The notes: generated by a model from the sequence alone, not told the origin. A stretch of DNA of 64,000 nt from Enterococcus dongliensis (GCF_005405225.1 NZ_BJDQ01000004.1:94682-158681); one strand, 5' to 3'. Positions 26,449 to 35,402 are shown, counted from the first letter of the stretch. Numbers and translations: made by a program.

Positions 26449-26478
26449 TTTGACCAAAACTGACCAACGTTGTATACT
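26449..26478 (+). promoter_or_regulatory. clpP promoter overlapped by a CtsR-like operator
   Basis: -35 TTGACC (26450-26455), 17-nt spacer and -10 TATACT (26473-26478). Two heptads, TTTGACC and ACTGACC, separated by three bases (26449-26465) resemble the CtsR direct repeat on the opposite strand (GGTCAAA-N3-GGTCAAA), with two mismatches. It sits on the -35, as expected for heat-inducible clpP. Confidence 0.75.
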
Positions 26479-26551
26479 CTTTTTAGTTTTAGCAATCCAA
26501 CCTTGTTTGTGCTAAACTAATCTACAAACAATATTTTAAGGAGGATTCACT

Positions 26552-27145
26552 ATGAATTTAGTTCCTACAGTCATTGAACAATCATCTCGTGGCGAACGTG
26601 CTTACGACATTTACTCTCGTTTATTAAAAGACCGCATCATTATGTTGAGCGGCGAAGTAAACGACGATATGGCAAACACCATCATCGCCCAATTACTTTT
26701 CTTGGATGCCCAAGATTCTGAAAAAGATATTTATTTGTATATCAATTCTCCAGGAGGCAGCGTATCAGCTGGCTTGGCAATTTTCGATACAATGAACTTT
26801 GTTAAAGCAGATGTACAAACTATCGTACTTGGTATGGCAGCATCTATGGGAAGTTTCTTGTTAACAGCTGGCGCTAAGGGCAAACGTTTTGCCTTGCCAA
26901 ATGCTGAGATTATGATTCATCAACCGCTTGGCGGTGCTCAAGGGCAAGCAACTGAAATCGAAATTGCTGCTCGTCATATCCTAAAAACACGTGAACGATT
27001 AAACAACATTTTATCGGAACGCACAGGTCAACCGATCGATGTGATCGAACGTGATACTGATCGTGACAACTTCATGTCTGCTGAAGAAGCAAAAGCTTAT
27101 GGCTTGATCGATGAAGTTATGGAAAACAGTAGTTCATTGAATTAA
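26552..27145 (+). CDS. clpP: ATP-dependent Clp protease proteolytic subunit
   Basis: Self-compartmentalised serine protease; two heptamers form the barrel fed by ClpX, ClpC or ClpE. The 197-aa protein has the full catalytic triad: Ser98 in GMAASMGSF, His123 in IMIHQPLGG and Asp172 in RDTDRDNF. The oxyanion and handle regions ([16 protein letters not shown]) and the hydrophobic N-terminus ([20 protein letters not shown]) are normal. An AGGAGG site precedes the ATG. It is monocistronic, with a promoter carrying a CtsR-like box and a terminator right after it, so heat-shock control is likely. Confidence 0.98.
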   Translation: MNLVPTVIEQSSRGERAYDIYSRLLKDRIIMLSGEVNDDMANTIIAQLLFLDAQDSEKDIYLYINSPGGSVSAGLAIFDTMNFVKADVQTIVLGMAASMGSFLLTAGAKGKRFALPNAEIMIHQPLGGAQGQATEIEIAARHILKTRERLNNILSERTGQPIDVIERDTDRDNFMSAEEAKAYGLIDEVMENSSSLN

Positions 27146-27151
27146 TGACTT

Positions 27152-27181
27152 AAAAAAACCGAGGAAATCCTCGGTTTTTTT
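27152..27181 (+). terminator. clpP terminator
   Basis: 10-bp stem AAACCGAGGA/TCCTCGGTTT with a 2-nt AA loop, followed by a long T run, seven nt past the clpP stop. Confidence 0.9.
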
Positions 27182-27268
27182 ATTGCCCAATTTATCGTTC
27201 AAATATCTTTTATTTCACTACAATCTTGCTATTTATGAACTCGTTTAACAAGCAGCTCTTCTTATCAT

Positions 27269-27302
27269 AAAAAAACTGCCTAACCGAAAAATTAGGCAGT
27301 TC
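27269..27302 (-). terminator. Terminator of the nuclease gene
   Basis: Perfect stem AACTGCCTAA/TTAGGCAGTT around CCGAAAAA, followed on the minus strand by seven T. It lies just past the nuclease stop at 27307. Confidence 0.85.
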
Positions 27303-27306
27303 AATG

Positions 27307-28008
27307 TTATTCTTTTTGTGAATACCCCGTCTTATAATCAATTTGAATCCCTTTTTGCACATTGTAAATAAATAGATTAAAAGAAATCTGTTCATCTTCA
27401 ATACTTTGCGCTTCCATTTGAACTCCTCGAGCAACTAATTCTTCTCCCTTGAAATAAGGCGTCACTCGATAGCGAACATGATGGCCCGTTTTCCGAATAT
27501 AATTTCCAATTTCGATCTCATGAACATTCATACCAGGATCATTCATCGATGCTGTTCCAGTCATTAAATTTTTCAGATTATTGTTTTCACCAGAAAATTG
27601 ATAGGCAATCAAATGTGCACGATTATATAACGGCTTATCTTGATAAAATTTTTGATGCCAACCAGTCGGTTTCACGTATAGCCGTTCTCTTTCCTGATGA
27701 GGCATCAGCTCTTTTCCCAGCATTCCTTCAGCAGTTCCTACTCGGTTTAATTTATCTAAATCAGAAAAACGCGTCCAAGTTCCCTTATTTAATGAGAGAT
27801 CCTCCTCAGAAAAGTCGGGTTGATTGTGATTGATTTCAATCGTTTGCTGCTTGCCAGTATAAGCGGGAATCTCTGATAATTGACTGACGCTGACTTCTTT
27901 TACTACATTATTTGAAGATTCAGGGGCTATTTGCGAATAGATTCCATAAATTCCTGCTACTATAACAACTAGTGCAGAAATGATCTTCGGACTTTGTTTC
28001 TTCGCGAT
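27307..28008 (-). pseudogene. DNA/RNA non-specific endonuclease (DNA-entry nuclease type), start codon missing
   Basis: A continuous frame of about 233 codons encodes a membrane-anchored nuclease. The N-terminal hydrophobic segment IISALVVIVAGIYGIYSQIA is followed by LNRVGTAEGMLGKELMP, VKPTGWHQKFY and the active-site region YNRAHLIAYQFSGENNN. NLMTGTASMNDPGMNVHE completes the family core. The catalytic His is kept in NRAH, where many relatives have DRGH. At the expected start (27-codon spacing to the helix, GGAG ten nt upstream) the codon is ATC (28006-28008), and an in-frame TGA lies three codons earlier. The first ATG is internal at 27723. A point mutation or a lost base near the start would explain this. 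Confidence 0.75.
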
Positions 28009-28107
28009 GTTTTTTCAACTCCTAATTAACTTTAAATCTTTCAGTCCTAATACCGTAACAAACCGTTCAGTCTAAGAAGTTATTGCTGCCAATCAGAACA
28101 GGTTTTG

Positions 28108-29052
28108 TTATTTTGTTTGTTGCCAAAGCTCCTTGATTGCTGGTACATTGCCAAGCTCTGTCAGATTGCTGGGCATAATAACTGTGTTTCCATTGTTTTC
28201 AACAACATGTTTGAATGCTTCGATACCTAAGTAGGCAATCATCTCATCGGTTAAATGACTTTCAGCAATCGCTTTGTTGATTTCTTTGATCCGAGCCGTC
28301 TCTGCTTCTGTGATCATAGCGATTCGATCAGCTTCGGCAGCAGCATCGATTTTAGTCCGTTCAGCACGAGCATCCGCATCAATCTTTGTTTGTCTTGCTC
28401 GCGCTTCTGCATCGATCTGCATCTCAGATGATTTTGCTTCAGACTCCAAAATCACAGATTGTTTCTTCCCTTCAGAAATCGTAATCAAAGATTCTTTGTC
28501 TCGACTAGCGGTAATTAATTTATTCATTGAATTGACGATTTCATCTGAAACTGAGATTTCTCCGATATTGATTCGATCAATCGACAATCCGTAACCAGAA
28601 GTAATATCTTTGACACTTTCATAAAGATTCAAATTGATCTCTTCTGTCCCATTCAACACTTCATTTAATTCCATCTTACCAATGATTCCACGCAAATTAG
28701 ATTGACAATCTTGGATCATTGACGTGACAGAATCTTCATTATCATAGACAAATGCTCGAGCATCTGTCACATGATATTTGATGGCTTCATCAATTTCTAC
28801 GATGACATTATCTCGTGTGATTACACTTTGTGGTTCAATTTGAATCGGGGTCTGCTTCAAAGAAACACGCCGGCGGACCACATATAAAATTGGAATCAAA
28901 AAGTGCAAGCCTGGATCTAATGTTTTCACATATTTCCCAAAACTTTCAACCACTTTTACTTCTCCTTGTTGAACGATCACGACCAACTGACTGATGATAA
29001 AAAAGACTACGATGACTGCGACTACTAATAGAATAATATTAACTATTAACAA
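28108..29052 (-). CDS. SPFH/Band 7 domain protein (QmcA/stomatin-like)
   Basis: Membrane-bound scaffold protein of 314 aa. An N-terminal membrane helix (residues 2-26, VNIILLVVAVIVVFFIISQL) is followed by the SPFH domain (VVESFGKYVKTLDPGLHFLI, then VVRRRVSLKQTP). A long charged coiled coil is built from near-identical Glu/Ala-rich units (SEAKSSEMQIDAEARARQTK, then DADARAERTKIDA) over about 195-265. Such proteins assemble into large rings that organise membrane microdomains and FtsH-type proteases. It overlaps the upstream NfeD-like gene by 14 bp, the usual SPFH-NfeD pairing. No catalytic activity is expected. Confidence 0.92.
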   Translation of the reverse strand: MLIVNIILLVVAVIVVFFIISQLVVIVQQGEVKVVESFGKYVKTLDPGLHFLIPILYVVRRRVSLKQTPIQIEPQSVITRDNVIVEIDEAIKYHVTDARAFVYDNEDSVTSMIQDCQSNLRGIIGKMELNEVLNGTEEINLNLYESVKDITSGYGLSIDRINIGEISVSDEIVNSMNKLITASRDKESLITISEGKKQSVILESEAKSSEMQIDAEARARQTKIDADARAERTKIDAAAEADRIAMITEAETARIKEINKAIAESHLTDEMIAYLGIEAFKHVVENNGNTVIMPSNLTELGNVPAIKELWQQTK

Positions 29053-29269
29053 TATAATTCACATCACTTTCTTCTAGATTATTGTTGATAACCACTAATA
29101 ATTCCCGGCTAGTAAAATCGATAACTTCCAACATATCTCCTAGCTCAGGTGACCCATTGATTACTTTGTAATCATACCAACTCCCTAAGATTCGAACGAG
29201 TCCAGTGATATTTGTTCCTTTACTGCGAAAAAACTTTCCCATCGTCTTTTGCATCTGATAATCTGACAA
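29039..29269 (-). CDS. Short NfeD-like (OB-fold) partner of the SPFH protein
   Basis: Protein of 76 aa that looks like an isolated NfeD C-terminal OB-fold: GTNITGLVRILGSWYDYKVI, then SPELGDMLEVIDFTSREL. It lacks the protease and membrane parts of full NfeD proteins. I chose the TTG at 29269, which has AGGAG eight nt upstream; internal ATGs at codons 6 and 10 lack a good site. Its 3' end overlaps the SPFH gene by 14 bp, so the two products are likely made together and act as partners in the membrane microdomain. Confidence 0.75.
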   Translation of the reverse strand: MSDYQMQKTMGKFFRSKGTNITGLVRILGSWYDYKVINGSPELGDMLEVIDFTSRELLVVINNNLEESDVNYIVNS

Positions 29270-29925
29270 AAACTCAACTCCTTTTTTTCTTAGATGCTCC
29301 TACACCATAAATAGAACGTCGGTTCTTTAATCAGTATACCAAACCTTCCAGCAATAAATTCAAATAATTTTAATAGCAACTAATTCTCCCTCTTAGGCAA
29401 TGATTTTTGCCGCTGATTTTATTGTCTGTCCCTAGCAAAATAATAGCAATTGATTCCTCTTCCAACAAGGATACTCTCAACTAGTGAGAAACCTCTTAAA
29501 TAATCGGTGTAAGCAGCACTTCTTCCTCGTACCACTGACTTGCTTTTAAAATATTCTTTTATGCATAATCGGTTTCAAAAAAAATCAACGCTCAGCCACA
29601 AACGTTGATTTTATCAGGATATATTACCCTAAGTGGAAACTTCTTTCCACATCTTCTTTAGAATAATCAATTATCTAGTGAATAGCAAGGGCACATCAGC
29701 AGAAAAATCTCCACGAGGAATCAAAAAAATCAGTATGCTCACTGAAAATTTTAGTTAGTGCCTTATCTTTTTTTCATTTTAATCATTTTTCCAGATAATT
29801 ATGCTTATTTTTAGAAACTATTTAAGGATCTATGATAGAATAAATAATGTAAAAGTATTGATAAAAGATACTTTAAAAATAACTATTTGTATAAAAATAA
29901 CAGAAACTAGAATGGAGATGTTATT
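29270..29925. other. Long non-coding gap with an orphan terminator
   Basis: About 650 bp without a convincing gene on either strand. The one clear element is a hairpin at 29583-29612 (AATCAACG/CGTTGATT arms), followed on the minus strand by eight T and on the plus strand by four T. It does not belong to any annotated gene and may end an unknown small transcript or a lost gene. The promoter of the carboxyethylornithine synthase gene must lie near the right end (a TAGAAT-like -10 near 29838). Confidence 0.5.
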
Positions 29926-30903
29926 ATGAAATTAGGTTTTTTAAAGACAGATTTTCCTCACGAGCGCCGACTTCCTTTATTGCCTGAACACATCAAGCAA
30001 TTCGCTAATTCAATTTATGTTGAAAGCGGCTTTGGTGATTCTTTAGGTATTCTTGATGAAGAATATCAAAAAGCCGGTTGTACTATCTTAAACCGCTCAG
30101 AGATCTTTGCCTTATGTGATGGCATCTTCTCTCTAAAAATCATCCAACCATGTGATTATGATTTGATTCGTCCAAATCAGATCATCATTGGCTGGACTCA
30201 TCCACTGGGGTCTGGCAAAGAATTTATGAAAACTCAAGCGATCCCTAAAAATCTGTACATTCTTGACATTGATAATCAAAAACCGACTATGTTTTATCAA
30301 GGAAAATCCTATCCTTCAAAAATTATTCCTAAGAACTTTGTTTATCAAAACAGTTTCTACGCCGGCTATGCTGGAACACTGCATGCGCTGCTTAATTTTG
30401 GGCTTTTGCCAACTAGTGAGCATGAGATTGCTATTTTAGGTTCCGGAAATACTGCTCAAGGTGCTTTTCACGCAGTATCGAAACTTTCTTCATCTGTCCA
30501 ACTTTTTTACAGAAAAACATTACCAAATTTTAAACGACAATTATCTAAATACTCTATTATCATCAATGGCATCAGAGTCGGTGATTTTGGTGATCCAATC
30601 TTATCCGTCGAAGAACAAGCACAGTTAAAAAAAGGAGCATTTATTATTGATATCGCTGCAGATGCAGGAAATGCCATTGAAGGAAACCGCTTTACGACTG
30701 TTGACCATCCAGTCTATGAAAAAAACGGTCTCTACCACTATGCGTTACCTAATACACCTACCTTTGCTTATCGAAATGTTAGTAACGTATTAAGCGAACA
30801 ATTTAGTCACTATATTTTTAAACATGATCTCTCAGTTTTTATTGATGAGATTGCTGATCAACATCCAAATGAACCAGAAATCAAATTACTCAACAATGTC
30901 TAA
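29926..30903 (+). CDS. ceo: N5-(carboxyethyl)ornithine synthase
   Basis: NADPH-dependent reductase that joins pyruvate to the side-chain amine of ornithine (or lysine). The enzyme was described in Lactococcus lactis and belongs to the alanine dehydrogenase/transhydrogenase superfamily. Its 325 aa align by eye along the whole lactococcal protein: ERRLPLLPEHIK, IIGWTHPLGSGKEFMK, NSFYAGYAGTLHALLNFGL, the Rossmann glycine motif AILGSGNTAQGAF, FYRKTLPNFKR and IIDIAADAGNAIEGNRFT. It stands alone with a strong terminator. The product is a rare amino acid of unclear function. Alanine dehydrogenase is the main alternative, but the specific blocks argue for Ceo. Confidence 0.88.
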   Translation: MKLGFLKTDFPHERRLPLLPEHIKQFANSIYVESGFGDSLGILDEEYQKAGCTILNRSEIFALCDGIFSLKIIQPCDYDLIRPNQIIIGWTHPLGSGKEFMKTQAIPKNLYILDIDNQKPTMFYQGKSYPSKIIPKNFVYQNSFYAGYAGTLHALLNFGLLPTSEHEIAILGSGNTAQGAFHAVSKLSSSVQLFYRKTLPNFKRQLSKYSIIINGIRVGDFGDPILSVEEQAQLKKGAFIIDIAADAGNAIEGNRFTTVDHPVYEKNGLYHYALPNTPTFAYRNVSNVLSEQFSHYIFKHDLSVFIDEIADQHPNEPEIKLLNNV

Positions 30904-30916
30904 AATCAACAAATAA

Positions 30917-30962
30917 AAAAAGTGCCGCGTCCTTTTAACATCAAGGAATCGGCACTTTTTTA
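30917..30962 (+). terminator. Terminator after ceo
   Basis: 10-bp stem AAAAGTGCCG/CGGCACTTTT at 30917-30926 and 30950-30959 with a long loop and a T run. Confidence 0.8.
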
Positions 30963-30964
30963 AA

Positions 30965-31034
30965 GCGGGTGACGAGAATCGAACTCGCGACGGAAGCTTG
31001 GGAAGCTTCTGTTTTACCACTAAACTACACCCGC
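30965..31034 (-). tRNA. tRNA-Gly(CCC)
   Basis: A 70-nt cloverleaf on the minus strand. The acceptor stem GCGGGTG/CACCCGC is perfect. The D arm contains TTTAGTGGTAAAA, the anticodon stem is GAAGC/GCTTC with loop TTCCCAA (anticodon CCC), and the T arm is GCGAG-TTCGATT-CTCGT. No CCA is encoded. It reads GGG glycine codons. Confidence 0.92.
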
Positions 31035-31163
31035 AACACATTAGAGAGTATAACGCTTTTTATTCAATCGGACAACCTTTTATTTCAAACAATAAAATTG
31101 ACAGATTGATCTTTTCTGATTATCTTACAGATAGTATCAGTCAACAAGAAAGGAACATCCCTT

Positions 31164-31508
31164 ATGACTAGCCTAGCACATGTTAAACAAGCGATTACTC
31201 AGGACATGAACAATATTGTATTCATTTCTTCTGAAACATGTAGTATTTGTCATGTCGATGAACCGAAAGTCCGCAAGATTGCTGAAACAAATGGAATTAC
31301 TTTTCATCATTTAGATATTATACAAGAACCAGAATTGACCGGTCTTTTTTCTGTTATGACCGTCCCTGCTGTTTTGGTCTATCACAATGGAAAAGAAGTT
31401 GCACGTCAAGCTCGTTTCATTGATTTTCGCTCATTGGAAGAATTACTGCAGCAACTGCCAAAAGATTTCCAAACGACTGATTACCAATCATTATTTAGCG
31501 AACTCTAG
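31164..31508 (+). CDS. Thioredoxin-like protein
   Basis: Cytoplasmic thioredoxin-fold protein of 114 aa with a CSIC motif at residues 26-29 (SSETCSICHVDEPKV), a conserved cis-proline region MTVPAVLVYHNGKEV and a short C-terminal extension. The active site differs from the WCGPC of the true thioredoxin at 3014, so its redox potential and partners probably differ. It resembles the short thioredoxin-family proteins of lactic acid bacteria that have no assigned substrate. It is convergent with rex, sharing a bidirectional terminator, and lies just downstream of a tRNA gene on the opposite strand. Confidence 0.85.
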   Translation: MTSLAHVKQAITQDMNNIVFISSETCSICHVDEPKVRKIAETNGITFHHLDIIQEPELTGLFSVMTVPAVLVYHNGKEVARQARFIDFRSLEELLQQLPKDFQTTDYQSLFSEL

Positions 31509-31514
31509 CTGCAT

Positions 31515-31554
31515 ATAAATAAAAGACTGAGCATCTGCTCAGTCTTTTATTTAT
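31515..31554. terminator. Bidirectional terminator between the thioredoxin-like gene and rex
   Basis: Perfect 19-bp stem with arms 31515-31533 and 31536-31554 (core AAAGACTGAGCA/TGCTCAGTCTTT) and A/T tracts on both sides. It overlaps the last codons of rex. Confidence 0.9.
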
Positions 31555-32185
31555 TATCCGTATTATGGTGCAAGAAATAAATCAATGTTTGCAATTCATT
31601 GGTCAAGTCAACACTTTGGATAATAATGTTGTCTGGGGCCGTTAGACGAGCGGCAGTAAAGTTTAGAATTCCTTTAATCCCTGCTTCTGCCAATTGATCA
31701 ACTACTTGTTGGCCTTGTTCAGCAGGCAGTGTCAAAATCGCAATTTCGATTTGTTGCAACTTAATCTGTTCAACCATGCTCTCTAATGGATAAACTGGGA
31801 TACCATCTACGATACGTCCGACGATATCTTCTTTAATATCAAAAGCACAACTTACACGAATACTATTGCTTTGATGGAATTTGAATTTTAATAACGCACT
31901 ACCTAAATTCCCCACACCAACCAACGCTACATTCGTCAATTGATCGTCGTTTAAGATTTTCCCAAAGAAATACATCAAATCTTCGACATCGTAGCCATAG
32001 CCGCGTTTGCCCAACTCACCAAAATAAGAAAAATCACGGCGAATCGTAGCACTGTCGACTTGGATTGCTTCACTTAGTTCTGTTGAAGACACTTTAGTCT
32101 TTCCTGCATTATTTAATATACGTAAATACCGATAGTATAACGGTAATCGTTTAACAGTCGCTTTTGGAATTGAACTTTCTTTCAC
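31547..32185 (-). CDS. rex: Redox-sensing transcriptional repressor Rex
   Basis: Homodimeric repressor that binds DNA when NAD+ is high and releases it on NADH binding, de-repressing fermentation genes. In 212 aa the N-terminal winged helix (RLPLYYRYLRILNNAGKTKV, then DSATIRRDFSYFGELGKRGY) is followed by a Rossmann domain with NVALVGVGNLGSALL and the C-terminal domain-swapped helix. It probably controls fermentative enzymes and perhaps other genes here. A half-good Rex-like sequence near 32279-32297 has off spacing and is not called. Assignment is secure. Confidence 0.96.
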   Translation of the reverse strand: MKESSIPKATVKRLPLYYRYLRILNNAGKTKVSSTELSEAIQVDSATIRRDFSYFGELGKRGYGYDVEDLMYFFGKILNDDQLTNVALVGVGNLGSALLKFKFHQSNSIRVSCAFDIKEDIVGRIVDGIPVYPLESMVEQIKLQQIEIAILTLPAEQGQQVVDQLAEAGIKGILNFTAARLTAPDNIIIQSVDLTNELQTLIYFLHHNTDNK

Positions 32186-32386
32186 AATAACTCTCCTTCA
32201 TTAAAAAAAATCATAAATGTTTACTACTGAACTATAATAGCAAGAATGTTCATCTAATTGCAACGTACTTGCTCGAATTTTGTGAAAAAATCACGATTAA
32301 TTGAAATGACCGCTTCCAATCGCAAGGTCTGTAAAAATATGGTAGACTGAATCCATTCGGAAAAATAAATTTAAGGAAGATATCCA

Positions 32387-34306
32387 ATGATTTTATTACA
32401 AGCAAATCAAATCGCTCGCTATTTTGGAGCCGACACTTTATTTGAAAATATTCACCTTGAAGTCAACAGCAAAGCACGTATCGGTCTAGTTGGACGAAAT
32501 GGTGCTGGAAAATCTACGCTATTAAAAATTATCGCTACTATCGAAGCTCCGGATGCCGGACAAGTGATAAAAAATAAACAAGCAACTTTAGGCTATCTAG
32601 CTCAAGATACGGGACTAGATTCCAATGAAACCGTTTGGAATGAAATGCTGAAAGCTTTTGAGCATGTTCGTCAGATGGAAATGCGCATGCGAGAAGTCGA
32701 AGTGAAACTTGGCGAAACATCGGAAAACGATAGCCGCTATGCTGCTTTGTTAAAAGAATACGATCAACTTCAACATGATTTCAATGAACAAAACGGTTAT
32801 GGTTATGAAAACGAGATTCGCAGTGTGCTTCATGGATTCAAATTTGATGAAGATTTTTATGACAAAGAAATCAGCACCTTATCTGGCGGTCAAAAAACAC
32901 GTTTAGCTCTTGCTCGTATGCTACTTGTCAGACCTGACATTTTGATTCTAGATGAACCGACCAATCATTTAGACATCGAGACCTTAGCTTGGCTTGAAGA
33001 TTACTTGCAAGGGTACTCTGGAGCGCTGCTGATTGTTTCCCATGACCGTTACTTTTTAGATCGGGTCGTCAATGAAATCTATGAGATTTCACGTCATAAA
33101 ATTCGCCATTATACTGGCAATTATTCTCGTTACCTAGATTTAAAAGCCGCACAACTTGCTAGTGACTGGAAAGCCTACGAGAAACAACAAGACCAGATTG
33201 AAAAACTTGAAGATTTTGTCGCTCGAAATCTAGTGCGTGCATCAACTACCAAACGGGCACAGAGCCGGCGGAAAACATTGGAAAAAATGGATCGCTTGGA
33301 TCGGCCGGATGGAAAAGAAAAATCGGCAAAATTTATGTTTGCTATCGATAAAGCTTCCGGCAATGTCGTCTTACAACTCGAAGACGCGGCGATTGGTTAT
33401 GAAAAAACATTATCTGAACCCATCGACCTAGATATTCGTAAAGAAGATGCAATCGCTCTTGTCGGACCAAATGGGATTGGAAAATCTACTTTATTGAAAT
33501 CCATCATTGGCCAGCTTCCCTTTATCAAAGGCGAAGCACATGTTGGAACCAATGTCACAATCGGTTACTATGATCAAGGACAAGCGGATTTACATGGAAA
33601 TAAAACGATTTTAGCCGAACTATGGGACGAACATCCGACTACTCCAGAAAAAGATATTCGAAACGTGTTAGGCGGCTTTTTATTCAGCGGTGAAGATGTT
33701 GAAAAAACGATTCCTTTACTCAGTGGTGGTGAAAAAGCGCGCGTGGCTCTAGCAAAACTTTCTATGAATAAAGAAAACTTTTTGATCCTTGACGAACCAA
33801 CAAACCACTTGGATATCGATAACAAAGAAGTCTTAGAAAATGCCTTAATCGATTACCAAGGAACCTTATTGTTCGTTTCTCATGACCGCTATTTTATCAA
33901 TCGTATCGCCAACAAAGTGATTGAACTTTCTCCTGAAGGCAGTAAGCTATATCTTGGTGATTATGACTATTATTTAGAAAAGAAAAAAGAAGAAGAAGAG
34001 CTTGCCGAATTGCGCGCAAAAGAAACGGCGCCTATTGAAGCACCCAAAAAGAAATTTCACCAAAACAAAGAACAACAGAAACTAATCCGCAGTTTGCGAC
34101 GAAAGATCGAAACAATTGAAGAAACTCTTACTACTTTAGATCAAGAAATTTCTGAATTAGAACTGCAAATGAGTCAACCTGATGTTTTGAATGATCATGT
34201 TCAATTATTAGAATTGACAAACGATTTGGATACTAAAAAAGCCCAACAAGAAGAATTGTTAGCAAGTTGGGAAGAGCTTAGTTTAGAATTAGAATCATTC
34301 GAATGA
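32387..34306 (+). CDS. ABC-F family ATPase (YdiF/Uup-type)
   Basis: Soluble twin-ABC ATPase of 639 aa that probably acts on ribosomes; these housekeeping ABC-F proteins relieve translational stalls. Domain 1 has Walker A GRNGAGKST (36-44), LSGGQKTR and [15 protein letters not shown]. An arginine- and lysine-rich linker (RASTTKRAQSRRKTLEKMDR) matches the P-site tRNA interaction motif region. Domain 2 has GPNGIGKST, LSGGEKAR and a second DEPTNHLDI. A C-terminal coiled coil spans about 540-635. The C-terminal coiled coil and length fit the YdiF group. Unlike the Msr-type gene at 13022, no leader peptide is visible. Confidence 0.92.
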   Translation: MILLQANQIARYFGADTLFENIHLEVNSKARIGLVGRNGAGKSTLLKIIATIEAPDAGQVIKNKQATLGYLAQDTGLDSNETVWNEMLKAFEHVRQMEMRMREVEVKLGETSENDSRYAALLKEYDQLQHDFNEQNGYGYENEIRSVLHGFKFDEDFYDKEISTLSGGQKTRLALARMLLVRPDILILDEPTNHLDIETLAWLEDYLQGYSGALLIVSHDRYFLDRVVNEIYEISRHKIRHYTGNYSRYLDLKAAQLASDWKAYEKQQDQIEKLEDFVARNLVRASTTKRAQSRRKTLEKMDRLDRPDGKEKSAKFMFAIDKASGNVVLQLEDAAIGYEKTLSEPIDLDIRKEDAIALVGPNGIGKSTLLKSIIGQLPFIKGEAHVGTNVTIGYYDQGQADLHGNKTILAELWDEHPTTPEKDIRNVLGGFLFSGEDVEKTIPLLSGGEKARVALAKLSMNKENFLILDEPTNHLDIDNKEVLENALIDYQGTLLFVSHDRYFINRIANKVIELSPEGSKLYLGDYDYYLEKKKEEEELAELRAKETAPIEAPKKKFHQNKEQQKLIRSLRRKIETIEETLTTLDQEISELELQMSQPDVLNDHVQLLELTNDLDTKKAQQEELLASWEELSLELESFE

Positions 34307-34373
34307 TTTACAACTTTTGACCGATGACACCTCACACTTTTTTCGTTTTAATGAATAAGTGGAGGTGCTTTTT

Positions 34374-35030
34374 ATGCGACGAATACGTCCCTTTTCAATT
34401 TTACTAGGAATTTTTTTAGTGGTCATCAGTCTAGGAATCCTCTCTACCCAAATTTTCCACTTTGATCGTGTAGTCAATAGTCAACAAGACTTTTCTGCAA
34501 CTGCTAATCAATACCTACAAGAACATGGGCAAGACTTTCCTTTGATTATACAAACTGATCCTCGTTGGGCACAAGAAGCATACGGCAGCGGCTCTGATCA
34601 AAATGATCTAGCTACAAATGGGTGTGCGATTACTTCGTTAGCTATGATTCTGTCTTATCGAGAACATCGAACAGTTTATCCAACCGAGATTTTACAATGG
34701 AGCGGCAACCGTTATTACGAAACTGGACAAGGAACTGCTTGGTCGATCTTTCCAGCTTTTGCGCAAAAGTATGGATTTCATTTACAAGAACTTGGGAAAA
34801 ACCAAGTGAAGATTCAACAGCACTTAAACCAAAATCTCCCCATCGTTGTCTCAGTCACTCCGGGTGAATTTACGGATGTCGGACATATCATGGTCATTAA
34901 AAAAAGTGTCCAAAACGAGCAACTCATCATTTATGATCCGAATGATCGTTCTGACAAAGAGCATTACAAGCAGTTGTATTCACTTGATCGGCTTATGCCT
35001 CAACTTGCAAATGCTTGGACATTTAGCTAA
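34374..35030 (+). CDS. Membrane-anchored C39-like cysteine peptidase family protein
   Basis: Protein of 218 aa with an N-terminal signal anchor (PFSILLGIFLVVISLGILST, residues 6-25) and an extracellular papain-like domain of the peptidase C39_2 type. Catalytic candidates are Cys84 in ATNGCAITSLAM, His171 in DVGHIMVIKK and Asp188 in LIIYDPND. The family occurs in Gram-positive cell envelopes and its substrates are unknown. I chose the ATG at 34374, eight nt after GGAGG; the GTG at 34359 is upstream of that site. It is monocistronic, ending in a palindromic terminator. Confidence 0.85.
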   Translation: MRRIRPFSILLGIFLVVISLGILSTQIFHFDRVVNSQQDFSATANQYLQEHGQDFPLIIQTDPRWAQEAYGSGSDQNDLATNGCAITSLAMILSYREHRTVYPTEILQWSGNRYYETGQGTAWSIFPAFAQKYGFHLQELGKNQVKIQQHLNQNLPIVVSVTPGEFTDVGHIMVIKKSVQNEQLIIYDPNDRSDKEHYKQLYSLDRLMPQLANAWTFS

Positions 35031-35041
35031 CCTTCTAAAAC

Positions 35042-35071
35042 AAAAAGCTGACGCTTAAGCGTCAGCTTTTT
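35042..35071 (+). terminator. Terminator after the C39-like peptidase gene
   Basis: Perfect palindrome built on AAGCTGACGCTTAAGCGTCAGCTT with flanking A and T runs. Confidence 0.9.
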
Positions 35072-35373
35072 TAGGGTCTTCTATTCTCACAGGGGAAAAA
35101 TTAGGTTACATTTACTATTTGAATAAGTATAAGAACAAATCATGAATTCCTAATGAAATTTCTAAACGGAACTAATTAATCTCTTTTCTCACTGTATCCT
35201 TTTTCATCAATGGCTGTCTTTGATCCTCTCTGCAAAAAATAAGTTAAATTTATCACAATTTATTTTTGTTATTGAATTCTCATATTTTTCTATTACAAAC
35301 AGATTTAAACTATTCATCAAGTTATTTTATTGTACTTTGGACGTTAATTGATGTATTAAATACCAAAAAAGGG

Positions 35374-35402
35374 TTTACAAACGTTAGAAATCCCTGTATA
35401 TT
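35374..35402 (+). promoter_or_regulatory. xfp promoter
   Basis: -35 TTTACA (35374-35379), 17-nt spacer and -10 TATATT (35397-35402), about 50 nt before the xfp start. The 300 bp further upstream (35072-35373) is AT-rich, with no gene or clear cre site that I can find. Confidence 0.7.

Noticed and set aside
32279..32297. Rex-like operator between rex and the ABC-F gene
   Set aside because: TTGTGA and TCACG arms are present, but the spacing is one base short of the Rex consensus and the right arm is incomplete.
35374..35390. Possible cre site in the xfp promoter (around AAACGTTA)
   Set aside because: About four mismatches to the 14-bp consensus outside the central CG.
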